From Cunninghamella blakesleeana (lineage: Eukaryota; Mucoromycota; Mucoromycetes; Mucorales; Cunninghamellaceae), in contig JAFCIZ010000005.1 in assembly GCA_017871115.1 (NCBI GenBank), positions 1,658,501 through 1,722,500 on the forward strand: a DNA stretch of 64,000 nt. The letters are read 5' to 3'. Under the pieces are notes generated by a model. That model was not told the DNA's origin and did no database searches. It worked only from the letters and a program-made list of their open reading frames with translations. The position numbers and the translations under genes are program-made. Positions 12,089 through 23,689 of the stretch are shown piece after piece; positions within the stretch are counted from its first letter, which is position 1; each line of letters begins with the position of its first letter.

Positions 12089-13063
12089 TTTATTAAGATA
12101 AGGAACGATTGAAAAGAGAAAGAGAGAGAGAGGAGATGAAAAAAAATTGGGGATTCTCTTTTAAAAAAGAAAATACTTATGTATCATTGGTGGCTGAGTT
12201 TACAATTAAAATTCCAAATTTGGACACAGAAAAAAGAATTTTGTGCTCAAAAGAATAATTTATATGGATAACAATAATTGATAAAGATCAGTTATACTAA
12301 AAATACTCTATATATTGATTTAGGTTAAAAGAGAATTTTAATAATTTGTAATTAGAATAGAATTAATTAGTATTATAATTAGAGAAAAAACTTTTAAAAA
12401 AAGTGGTCGAGTTGAAGAGTACCGCTGGTAGTGATAAGCTAGAGACAGCTTGAGTGGACAAAGTTTTTTGAAAAAAATATTTTTTTATCTAGCAAAAAAT
12501 ATTCACTATGATTATCCAAACAACTACATGCACACATAAAAAAATAATAACCTAATCAGATTACTTTTTTTTATATACTTAATTTTTTAAAATATAAAAT
12601 ATGTCATTTTGAATAAGTAATTACTGCGCTACATTTTTTAATTCATGCATAAAATTCTTTTTTAAAAAATATTAGGAAATAGCTGCTCCCTTAGACATTA
12701 CAGCACTGCGATAAAATTCAATTAATGATATATACAAATTCAAGATTTGTAATACAAGTGTACATTATAAATTTGTAGTATTTATAAAATTTAAAAAAAT
12801 CAATCGTAAATTTGAGCTATTTATACTAGTATATTGAAAAATGTTGCTCGAGAAAGTTGGCTATTTCTAGTCATATTATTCCTATTCAATATTTTATTTC
12901 AGCTTATTCTTCGAATAAAAAATAAAAATAAAAATTAAACTTGATATTTTAATATTCAATTAATCTTATAAATATAAATATAATTTATCTATTTTATTTT
13001 ACATTAAAAATTTTCATTTCTCTTTTTTAAAAAAAAATGTCTATAGGTTTTTTTATATCTAAT
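12089..13063. other. Intergenic region with one GC-richer island
   Basis: It lies between the 5' end of the phosphatase and the 3' end of the TRIC-like gene, both on the minus strand. It is A/T-rich except for about 12402-12465, a visibly less AT-rich block that includes a small inverted repeat (AAGCT ... AGCTT, 12437-12452). No tRNA or protein gene could be built here. Confidence 0.5.
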
Positions 13064-14074
13064 CTAATCTAACTTTTTGGCTTGATTTTTCTTTTTAGCT
13101 TGATTCTTTTTATTAGTTTTGTTAGTGCTATTACTGTTATTTTTATTTTTTTGAATAATGACAGGTGTAGTTGAAGAAGTAAAAGCGAATGAAGATAATT
13201 TTGAATGCCAATTGGTTGATACAATGGAATTGATGATAAGACCAAGAGTTAATAAAATAGCAGACCATGCTTGAGCTTGAGGTTTTGTAAATACCTTTTC
13301 GCCAACCCATTCACAAATAAACTCTTGTTGACTAGCTAAATAAAAAACAACAGTACCAAATGTTATTTTCATTTCATTGGAAACCACTCTTAATGATTGA
13401 GGTGTACCAAACGACCATTGGTGCTGATGTAATTGAAATGCATCCATGAAAAAACCGCCCCCGATACCAGCTAAACATCCGGATATTAATTGAGCAGCGT
13501 ATTTATGAGACCCTATTGTACTTTCTACTCCCTCCACTCCAAACTGTAACATGGCCATGGCTCTTAAAAATCCATCCGATACTAAAAAGGCATATTCAAT
13601 AGGTGGAATGGCAAATAATAGTTGAACAAGTCTGTAAAATTGATTATTTGAAAACATTAACCAATAAGTCACCCTATATATAAACATTTAGAATTAAAAT
13701 AAAAAAAAAAGTACAGAAAGAGAAAGAGTAAATATATATATATAATTAAATGTATTTATGGTTTATATATATGCTTACCCATGAATAACCCAAAATTCGT
13801 TACTTTTAAGAATACCAATAGGTTCACCACGTAAAATAGCCACAGTTGATCCACCTCCACAACCCATAACTAATGTAGCAAAAAAACCTTGAAGCCAACC
13901 TATTTGAGCGTGGTTTTTTGCCAATGAGGAACGATAGAAATAATGGATAAGAACAGAAAACATAGTATCTAACACTGGAATACTATAGTTATTATATACA
14001 TCTACTCGATAGTTAATAACATCAAAAACTGTTTGAACAACAACATCATGTATATCATCTGTTAAATATGGCAT
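13064..14074 (-). CDS. TRIC-like trimeric intracellular cation channel
   Basis: Two exons, 14074-13774 region (donor after 13779) and 13673-13064. The protein is multi-spanning with the features I associate with the TRIC family: a Gly-rich helix break MGCGGGSTVAILRGEP, a second Gly-rich segment SGCLAGIGGGFFMDAF, and several hydrophobic helices between them. The C-terminal tail is Asn/Lys-rich (KKNQAKKKNQAKK), consistent with a cytosolic basic end. Animal TRIC channels sit in the ER/SR membrane and pass potassium as counter-ion for calcium release; fungal members are poorly characterised. The gene is head-to-head with an ER-type protein disulfide isomerase, with about 230 bp between start codons. 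The alternative is another membrane protein family with similar glycine motifs, so the call is probable rather than certain. Confidence 0.75.
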
Positions 14075-14301
14075 TTTTTTATTAAAATAGAAAAAATAAT
14101 AATAAAAAAAAAGGCGGAAGAGAAAGAGAAAGATAAAAAAAAATTAGGGACCTATCATTTTTTAAGAAAAAAAAAAGTTTAAATTAAAATTCAGAATCGC
14201 GCAACTTTACTTTTTCCTTTTTTCTCTTTCTCTTTCTCTTTCTATTCTTTTTTTTTTTTTTTTTTTACTCTTTGAACTATTTTATTATTAATAATAATAA
14301 T
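14075..14301. promoter_or_regulatory. Bidirectional promoter between TRIC-like and PDI genes
   Basis: This 227 bp gap separates two divergent start codons, so both promoters must lie here unless they extend into genes. It contains a striking CT-rich tract (repeated TTTCTC, about 14220-14245) followed by a T-run, a common layout upstream of start codons in this window. Confidence 0.6.
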
Positions 14302-16614
14302 ATGAATTTATTATTATTATTTATATGTTGTGTATTCATAACTCATATTTCGGCTTCTATTTCTTTGAATGAAGACAATTTTAAAATTAGAACTTCTCAA
14401 GACATATGGTTTATAAATTACTATCAATCTTCTTTTACAACTTCTGATGCTATTGGTGAGAATTTAATATATATATATATATATATACTCGTGGCATTAA
14501 ATAAAATAAAAAAATAGCCAGAACTAAGTATATTGTTCTCTCTTTCCCTTTTTTTATTTTTATTCCTTTTCATTAAACTATTATAATATTTATATATAAT
14601 AGAATCAACTTGGTCTACTATAAGCACAGAACTATCTTCTTGGAAATCAAATGGTGTATTTTTAGGTCAAGTCGATTGCACAGGAAATAAGCAGTTATGT
14701 AAAGAGCAAAATGTTAAATTTGATACCTCTTCCTCTTCCTCAAAATTCATTATCTATCAATATATCAATGGTGACATTATAAAAAAAGTTGATACCTATG
14801 ATGTAGACTCAGCTACTAAACAACAACCATCCTTGGCCAATTATTTAGAACAACAAATTGTATCCAGTCCTTTAACAGGTTCTCTCTCTATTAGCAAGCC
14901 AGAAGTCATTGAAACAATTCAAAAATCAAACCATCCTTGGTTTATCAAGTTTCATGCCCCTTGGTGTGGTCATTGTAAAAAACTGGCTCCTATTTGGTTA
15001 CAGTTGGCAGAAGTGTATTCTTCAAAAACAATTAATATTGGGGAAGTAAATTGTGAATCGGATCGAGGTAAAATATTAATATTAATAATAATAATAATCG
15101 TAATAATAACATAAATATATAAATGAAATATGTGCGTGCGTGCATGAAATAAAAACAAATAAACAAATATAAATATAAACAAATAAAGAGAGAGAGAAGT
15201 GTGGTTGATTAAATGATTGATCGACTTTTATTATTATTATTATTATTTTAAATATAGAATTATGCTCCTCTCAAAACATTGCTGGATTGCCTACTCTTAA
15301 ATTGTAAGATGCATAATTATTAAGAACACAATAATAATAGCAGTAGTCAGTCTGAATTGCTCACGGACTAATATATATTATTATCATATATTATATTTTT
15401 ATAGCTTTAGTCATGGTACTTCATACATTTTTCAAGGTGACAGAGCTTTTGAAGAGTTTAAAAAGTATTTAGAAAAAATGACTGGCCCTTCTTTAAATGA
15501 AATTGATGGAAAATCATTATCATCTGCTTTAAAAAATCCAGTCTCTGTAGTTTATATTCATAAAACAAATGATAATTTGGTAAGTCAACAATAACAACAA
15601 CAACAGTAATAATAATAATATATGGAATATATATATACTAACGAATATTATTTCTTTTTTTCTCTATTTTTTTAACACGCATACACTAGAATGCTATTGA
15701 TACAACAGCAAAAAAGTTTTTAGATAGTGTACCTTTTTATACAACAAAGGATACTAGCATCTTGACGACTCTTGGATTAAAAAAAAATATCAAATTACCT
15801 GCAACTATACTTGTGAAAGATGAAGGAAAAATTTATCATGTATTTAATGACGATATTCATAATAGTAATAGTAATGATGATGAAACGAAAGCACTTGAAT
15901 CATGGATAGAAGATAATAAGTACCCTCTTGTATCACGTATTAATTCTGGAAATGCTAATGAAATTTTAAAAGGTAAACGATTGGTGGTGATGATGATTCT
16001 TCCAAATGAACAGGCTAATGAAGATTTTAAAGCCTTATCAAGACAATATGAAGAAAAAATTCTTGGTAGTAATGATAATGGTAATAGCAACAGTGATACC
16101 AAAGTAATCTTCGTAGAGTTAAATGGTCAAGTATGGGCAAATTATGCAAAGCGTGTTTATGGTGTTAGTGGCCAACAAATGCCATTTATAGTTGTTGTCA
16201 ATCCAATGGTATGTAATTATAAAAATGATAAAAAGAGACGTTTATACATATATGCTTATGGAAACAATATTTATTAATGAACCATCCATTTTTTATTTTT
16301 ATTTTATATTTTATATATAGGTTAAGGTATATTACAAAGAAGATATAAATGGAGATCCCTTTTCTGTAAACAAACCAGCAGCTTTATTCGAATCTTTACA
16401 AAATACACAAAAATTAACTGGCCATATCACTGATGTCCCTCGATCTGTATCATTACCTCAAAAAATTATTAAATTTGTTGGTGACAATTCATTTGCTTTT
16501 GCCATAGGTTTATTAGTTTTGTTTGGAATCTTTTATGTTATTGTTGCTAATAGCAACGATGACATTCCAGTTAAAAAGAATGTGGATAACAGCAATAAAG
16601 AAAAAAATGAATAA
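14302..16614 (+). CDS. Transmembrane protein disulfide isomerase (thioredoxin-like, TMX3-type)
   Basis: ER-resident thiol-disulfide oxidoreductase. Exons: 14302-14455, 14603-15067, 15258-15303, 15405-15579, 15690-16208 and 16321-16614. The ATG at 14302 opens a signal peptide ([19 protein letters not shown]). A first thioredoxin-like domain lacks CxxC; the second carries the active site [14 protein letters not shown]. One or two further thioredoxin-like b-type domains follow. Near the C-terminus is one membrane span ([18 protein letters not shown]) and a short Lys-rich cytosolic tail ([14 protein letters not shown]), so it is a type I membrane protein; no KDEL signal is present. An Asn/Ser insertion around 15860-16100 is low-complexity. 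Topology resembles TMX3 and fungal Eps1-like PDIs; the exact orthology is open. Confidence 0.9.
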
Positions 16615-17142
16615 AAAATTATATATATACATATATACTGTAAAAAAATAAAATAAAAATAATAAAAATAATACGTAATATATATATATATATATTACAT
16701 GAATCTTTTTTTTTTTTATCTTCATTTTTGAGTATTATTCTTTTATTAAATTGTTGTGATAATGAATAGAATGCCAATAAAGTAATAATAATAAAATAAA
16801 ACCGTATATATATAAACCCAACTAATAATAATAAACATAATAAAATGGATAAAAGAATAAAGAGTTTATATTAAAGGAACTTGCCTTCAAAAATAAGATA
16901 CATGACAAATAAAAACAATTATAATCAAAAATAAATATAACACAAAATAAGTATAAGTATAAATTATATAAAAAAATAAAATAGAATAGAATATATATAT
17001 TATATAACTGGTAACCTTTTCTCATTTTTTTTTTTCTTCTATCAAATTTCTTATTTTTTTTTCATCTTTTTTTAATATATTTTTTTTTTGATCAGTTGTA
17101 TATTTATATCCTCTTTCTTTCTTTCTTTTTTATTTTTATTTT
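16615..17142. other. Convergent intergenic region, no gene seen
   Basis: It lies between the 3' ends of the PDI (+) and the Ser/Asn-rich gene (-). It contains an (AT)n tract near 16680-16695 and T/C-rich runs at 17030-17140. The small open frames encode only Phe/Tyr/Ile-rich sequence. Confidence 0.6.
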
Positions 17143-18553
17143 TTAATCCGAATCTGATGATTTGCTTTTATCCGTTTGCTCTGATTGGTTTGTATCATCT
17201 GAAGTAGAAGGAGATGATGATGGTAATGGGGGTACACGATCTTGTCGTTTAGAATCAATAGCTAAAACTTGATCTGAAGGAGATACTTGATGATTAATTG
17301 ATGCAGATTGAATACCTGGAGGTGGAGAAGGTGATGAAGGAGGATGATGATGATGTTGATGATGATTAGGAGGAGGAGGAAGGGATGGTGGTGGTGGTGG
17401 GTGACGGCCAATGCTGGTATCAATAGGTGGTAAAATAGGTTTAGCTGATCTTGGGGATGGTGTATGAGCTACAGAACCTGCTGTACCGGTTGTTCCATTT
17501 GATAATGATGATGATACATTACTATTATTATTACTATTATTCGATATGTTATTATTGTTACTATTACTGCTATTATTATTATTATTATTCTCTATTGCTA
17601 CATTCAGTTTTGGTAATTGACGTTGCCTTTTATCTATATGTGAAGAAGTGGTAGTAGAGTCATTATTATAACTATTGGAACGAAACGGTAACGAGGTAGG
17701 TGGTGTTGTATTAACAGGTGATCCATTTCCACGTTGAATTTTTGCCTTTAATGCTTCCATCACTTTATTATGAGAGATTTTGTCTTCAAAAGATTCTGAT
17801 ACAGAGTATCTATTACGTTTATTATTATATCTAATGGTATCATCATTGTTATTACTATTATTGTTTGTGTTGTTAGCAGTTGTTATAGCTGTACTAGTAG
17901 AAGTAGTATTACTATTTTTATTATTAATATGATTACTATTATTAGCAATAGCGGGTGATATAGGTGTTGTAGGTTGAATAGTCGATGAATTAGGATGTTG
18001 AAGTCGTGGTGGGGGGTGATAATGAAGTGAAGAAGATGTGGAAGAAGAGGAGGTTGTAGTGGTGGTGGATGTTGTAGTAGCATTGGTATTAGATAAGGAA
18101 GATGCATTTTGATATCTATTATTTGAGTTTTTACTATTACTATTATTACTATTACGAGTATCGGGAGCAGTTGGGGGACATAAAGGATGAGCAGAATGTG
18201 GATAAGAAACAGGTGAAGAAGGTTGATAATCATATGGACTTGAATAAGAGGAAGAAGAGGAATAATGGTGATCAGAATTACCAGTAATTCTAGCAAGTAC
18301 TTGTTGCTGAACAGGTGCAAGTCCATAATAAGGATTATTTTGTGACGATGAGGAAGGCAATGGTGGTAAGGATGGTGGATGATGTGAATAACTTGATGCG
18401 CCTATTGTTGCTGTTGTTGAAGATGGATATTGATTTTTTTCCTGGTGATATAGCGATGGTAATCTATTTTGTTCTCGTAAATATTCTAAATCCAGTTGTC
18501 TAAGATGAACTCTAGCTTGTTCCGTTTTTAGTACATCCTTTGATGCTTGTCTC

Positions 18554-18597
<44 letters not shown>

Positions 18598-18880
18598 AAG
18601 TTATAAAACATAATAACAGTATATAAATAAATAAATAAATACTTTTTCTATTTTCGTGTTTTCTTTTTATGTATATATTGTTTCAGCTATATCTCTTTAT
18701 AACTCCATGTATATCATTTTCAATAAAAGATTTATAATGATAAAAACCTTTTTCAATATAACTATTCTCTTTTTTGGCTTCTTTTTCATTACTTTTATTT
18801 ATTTTTATTTCATTCTTTTTCAATCCTTTTTTTATTAATATTATTATTTTCACCATCCAAAATAATCTCCTAGTTATTGA

Positions 18881-18920
<40 letters not shown>

Positions 18921-19165
18921 TTAAAATTAAAAAAAAAAAAACAGTTACATACTTTATCTTCTTCAGCTTTAGCTATTAATATATGTTTTAATATTTCTGG
19001 ATCGTCTTTATATTTTTCCAGTATATCTTTTAGAGGAATATCCGTACTATTTGTTGTTGTGGTATCTTGTCTAGACCTTGGTGATAATGGAGCCGGCCAT
19101 TGAAATGCACTCTTTGGTTGATCCTTTGGAGAAAACGAATTAGGATGAGGTGAAGGATTAGTCAT
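17143..19165 (-). CDS. Ser/Asn/Pro-rich protein of unknown function with conserved N-terminal helical segment
   Basis: Two exons, 19165-18953 and 18552-17143, separated by a roughly 400 bp intron that is long for this window and contains (ATT)n and (AT)n repeats. After a Pro/Ser-rich start the protein has a predicted helical, heptad-like segment spanning the splice junction (DILEKYKDDPEILKHILIAK, then EEDKRQASKDVLKTEQARVH and LRQLDLEYLREQ). The rest is low-complexity Ser, Asn, Pro, His and Gln, ending in an acidic Ser-rich tail (SSDSD). Such composition is common in fungal transcription and signalling regulators, but no DNA-binding or catalytic motif is visible. The helical part looks like the only region under sequence constraint. 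I do not recognise the family with certainty. Confidence 0.8.
18561..18594. repeat. (AT)n microsatellite in an intron
   Basis: Uninterrupted AT dinucleotides inside the long intron of the Ser/Asn-rich gene, just upstream of its acceptor on the minus strand. Confidence 0.9.
18883..18921. repeat. (ATT)n microsatellite in an intron
   Basis: A run of ATT trinucleotides in the same intron. Together with the nearby AT tract it explains the unusual intron length. Confidence 0.85.
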
Positions 19166-19568
19166 TAAATATAAATGAATATATTATAATATATGGATAA
19201 AATAAAAAAAAACAAATAAGATGAACACAGAAAAAATAAATAAATAATAATAATAATAGTAAATAAAAAATGAGAGAAAGAGAGAGCGAGAGAGAAAGAG
19301 AAAAAAAAAGATCATATTAAATTAAAAAATTAGCGGAATTTAAAAATATAAACTTTTTTTAAAACTTTGTAAAAATCAATATTAAAAGGAATTGACCCAT
19401 TTTTTAAAATTTATTTGTTAATAAGTGAATGGTAATAATTATTAAAATAGTACATAAGAGATAAGACATATAATAAAAAAGATAGTAATTTAATAAATGA
19501 TATATAAATATATTTAAACTAAGCTAATAAAAGATTAAAAAAAAAAAAAATATTATATTTATTTTAGT
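19166..19568. other. Intergenic region, no gene seen
   Basis: It lies between two minus-strand genes: the promoter side of the Ser/Asn-rich gene and the 3' side of the phosphate transporter. It has a GA-rich tract at 19271-19310 close to the start codon at 19165, comparable to the purine/pyrimidine tracts before other genes here. Confidence 0.5.
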
Positions 19569-21731
19569 TCAATAGGATTCCTTCAATTCACGTTTTTGAT
19601 TGGAATCATGGGTAGGTTCTACGTGTTCAAAAGAAAGTTCTTCAAGAGATTTACCAGCAGTTTCTGGGATGAGTAAAGAGGAGAAAATACCAGTTAACAT
19701 GAATAAAGCAAAGATTTGGAGTAAATGATCAACAAAGTCACCATTTTTATTAAGGAGGGAAAAGCCAACACTAGCAATGATAGAACCAATCTTACCACTG
19801 GCAGCTGAGATACCATGGGCTGTTGATCTGTATCTAGTAGGGAAACATTCACCAGGAACAATGAAAGTCTAAACATTAAAAAAAAAATAATAATAATAAA
19901 TAGATTCAGTTAATAAATAAATAAAGTATAATTATGATTTTAATAAGATTATTAATATAAAAACTTACGGTAGTGTTAGGACCAAAGTTAAAGAAGATTT
20001 GAGTGATGGTGTATAAAACAATGAAAAGAGGGGTAGAGAAGTTAAGAATAGGTTTATAAGCAAAACCAAGAACAATAAACATAATAGTTAAAATAGTAAA
20101 ACCCATAATTTGAATGAATTTACGACCAAGTCTATCAATAGTGAAAACAGAAATCCAGTAACTATATGTATATGAATAAATAAATAAATAAATTAGAAAT
20201 GGTCGAAAAAAAAATTAAATGTATATATATGTTGTTTATAATTATTACCCAGGTACACTTCCAAGTAATTGGATAATTAAATTACCAACACAGATACGTA
20301 AAATGTTGCTAAATGATAAAAATGATAATAATAATAATAATAATGAATGAGCAAATGAGGAAGGGTTATTTTTTATGAAAAAACAAAAGTAAAAATACTT
20401 AAAATACTTAAAAACACTTACTTGTAAGCATCACCATTACCAGAAAAACCAATATTCTTTAAAATAACAGAATTATTAAGACCAAGACCATACCAAGCAA
20501 CATCTAAAGCAAACCAAGAATAAGCAGTACCGAATAAAACCTTGAAGTTTTTCCATTGACCAAAGAAACGACAGAAATCAGACCAGGAGGCTTTAGGAGA
20601 AGTTTCTTCACGAGCGACAGCAATGTTATCAGTATAATCACCAGCGGAAGCACCGTGTTCAACAAAGGCTTTAGCATCGCGAATACCTTTTTCCACTTTT
20701 TGCTCAACGTCCATAGTATAACGAGGAGTTTCAGGAATGGTTAAACGATAATAAAGAGCTAATACACCTGGTATAGCACCAATGCCTACAACAATACGCC
20801 ATACATAATCTAAATTGGCTTGGTTGGCTTCGATACTACCCTTAAAAGCAGCAGTGGCAATAATACCTACAATAGAAGCAGCAACTTGACCAATCCCTTG
20901 CATAGCAAACACAGCAGCCATCATAGCACCACGGCGTTTAGTTGTGGCAAATTCAGCAGTGATAACGGAAGATAAAGGATAATCCCCACCAATCCCGATA
21001 CCAACAATCACACGCCAAAAGACAATCACACCCCAAAAGGAACAAGCTGGAGAATTACCAACAAGTGTTTGACCTACAGTACCAACAATAATGATTATTA
21101 ATTCAATCCCATACATTCGTTTACGACCTAAACGATCAGCTAAATAACCGAATGCAAGTTGTCCAACCACTGTACCAACGGAACATGATACTTTAATTAA
21201 AGAATCCACATTAGCTGGTGTAGCATTTTTTTCTGGCCAATATACATAGCCAATCATAGCTGTTACTAAATTAATAGCAAAAATATCATAGGCATCAGTA
21301 AAGAAACCAATACCAGATACGATACAAGCACGAACATGGAACCAGCCAAATTTTGCATTGTCTATCTAATAAAATAAATAAATGTTTATTTATTTTATTA
21401 AAAGTTGTTGTTTATTGTAAGTAGTAGTAGTAATCGTTAGTTTGATTGTAGTTATCATGATTATTAATAGATAATTGTTGTCATAGTTGTTTATTATTTA
21501 TTAATATAATAGTTATTGTTTGAATCGTAAAAAAATAAAAATAAAAAAAATAGGTTAGTAATTTAGAATTAAAATAAGGTTGACATATAAAAATTATATA
21601 TATTTATTTTATCTCGATATATTTTTTATTACTTCTTCGAGAGCTAATCTACGACGATCATGAGCTGAAAGAGTATAAGACTCTTCAAAAGTAGCCCCAG
21701 CCGTAGAAACTTGTTGAGTCACTTGGGCCAT
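19569..21731 (-). CDS. PHO84: High-affinity inorganic phosphate transporter, MFS (PHO84 type)
   Basis: Plasma-membrane proton:phosphate symporter of the PHS branch of the major facilitator superfamily. Exons: 21731-21633, 21365-20422, 20308-20249, 20161-19979 and 19868-19569. A hydrophilic N-terminus leads into about 12 membrane helices. Family motifs: GFFTDAYDIFAINL in helix 1, YLADRLGRKRMYG between helices 2 and 3, GIGIGGDYPLSSVITAEFA in helix 4, PETPRYTMDVE before the central loop, and VPGECFPTRYRSTAHGISAA, the PHS hallmark in the second half. The C-terminal tail is charged. In fungi this class is induced under phosphate starvation by Pho4/NUC-1-type bHLH factors; a palindromic CACGTG site lies at 23290-23303, about 1.6 kb upstream. 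Confidence 0.95.
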
Positions 21732-23289
21732 CAGTTAAGTGGAAGAAAGAAAGAAGAAAAAAAGAAAAAAAAGTTTAAAAAAAAAACGATAGACAAAGTA
21801 TTAAAAAAAAATTTAAAACTAAGAAAAAAAGAAAGAAAGGAAAGAAAAAAGAACGATTTATCTTTTTTTTTTTATTTTCCAAAATAAATTGAAAAAAAAA
21901 ATTGGGAGAGTACAAAAAAAGTAATCATTATATTTTTATTTTTATTTTTTATATATAAAATAAAAAAAAACAAGACTTGGACTTCGTCCTATCATTTTAT
22001 ACATGTGTATAGTATTAGATGTTAAAACATGATAAATCAAAAAGATTCATACAGTTGTCGATTTTTGTCCTACTTTATGCTATTTGACCAATAAAATGAT
22101 TTGATTTGATCACGACGTTAATCTTTTTTATTTTTATTTTTTAAATTTCTCCAAGTAAAACTTTATTCTTATCTTATATATATAAAAGTCATCACATTAT
22201 TTTTTATACGTAGCCAGAACTTATTATTAAAGTGGCAGTGTTGATCATGGTATTGAATGAATGAATGAATAAATAAAAGATATTGACTAGATTACAAACA
22301 TATTTATAAAAGAGAAATAAAAAAATAAGCGGACTGACTGAAAAAAATAGCAAGTAAACCTTAAAATCAATAAAAATCGTGATCTCATGCCATAATTATA
22401 TTTCATCTATTTTTTAACATTGATCATTTTTTTTTTAAAAAAATAAAAACTTGATGATCATCTAAAATAATATATAGACCATCCATAGGAAAAAAAAAAA
22501 AAAAAATGAAATATAAAAGATGGGAAAAATCAAATAAATCAATTTACTTGGTAAACTCATATTTATTACTAAACTTGTTTGCAATAAAAAAAAATAAAAA
22601 TAAAAATTATTTATATATGTATATATAAGTGGCCAGTTAACCCACATGGCAAAAAAAAAATAGAATGGAATCAAATCCAGATTAGTAGCATCACAAGATC
22701 ACTAGCGCCTCCGAAAAATAACTAAGAATGGGTAGTTTTTTTTAAAGTATCAAATATTAACAATAAAAAAAAAAAAAAAAAAGAAAATCGAGAAGCTCGA
22801 GAAAAGTAACTCAATTGATCAACAAAGTACTTGTATTCAAAAAGTAAATATTCCCATATAAATATCTTTTTTTTCATTAATATTATTTAGATAATTGTAA
22901 TAACAACTTTAAAAATATTAAATACATACTTTATTGGAATATTGAAATCAAAAATAAAATAGAAAATAGAAAAAAGAAAAGAAAGAGAAGAAAAAGAATG
23001 AAAAATGAAAAATGGAAATGGAAACGCATTTGATAAATATCAATAACCATAGAATAACTAGCTAATCCAAATAGAACTGTTGAGATATTTATAAAAATTG
23101 CTCATTGAGAGATTTAAATATATAAAAATGATAATAACCCTTCCATATAAATCATTATAAAATATTCATTTGTGAAGCTTTCTATATTTAGTATATATTT
23201 TTACATCATATACAAATATATATACTTATATAAATAGTGATACAATAAACTCTATCAAGACAAAAAATAAAAAACACATAACCTTAGAG

Positions 23290-23303
23290 CCTACACGTGT
23301 AGG
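23290..23303. promoter_or_regulatory. Perfect 14-bp palindrome with CACGTG E-box core
   Basis: CCTACACGTGTAGG equals its own reverse complement. The core CACGTG is the target of Pho4/NUC-1-type bHLH activators of phosphate-starvation genes. The nearest recognised gene on that side is the PHO84-type transporter starting at 21731, but the 1.56 kb distance is large, so the link is inference. Confidence 0.4.
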
Positions 23304-23689
23304 AAAATATATTTTAAATAACTATAATTGGCTTTTTATACTCTTCTGAAATATAAAAAATCACTGTACGAAAAAAAAAAAAAAAAGAAATATCGTGCCA
23401 TTAAAATAAAAAAAAGTCTGTAATACAGATATAGTCATTATTATGTTTTCAAATGTCTTACGTTCATACTCTATACAACTACCTTCATCAGTTTGTTCTC
23501 TTTTTTATTTTTCATCAATAAAGATATATCAAGCCAATACAGCTTTACTACAAATATATATATATCTAGGGTACATAACAGTACAATTATTACGATAAAT
23601 CGTATATTTTATTTGTATAGAACACGTTGACATTTTCTTATTATAAACAAAGGATTCCTCCAGCTCTTGCTGTTTCAGTATCTGTTGTT

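Noticed and set aside
12402..12465. Possible tRNA gene
   Set aside because: TGGTCGAGTTG resembles an A box, but no GTTCRANNC B box follows at the right distance, and no cloverleaf with a paired T-stem could be drawn on either strand.
17451..18503. Open frames on the plus strand opposite the Ser/Asn-rich gene
   Set aside because: They are mirror readings of Ser/Asn codon runs (Tyr and Leu repeats) and have no independent support.
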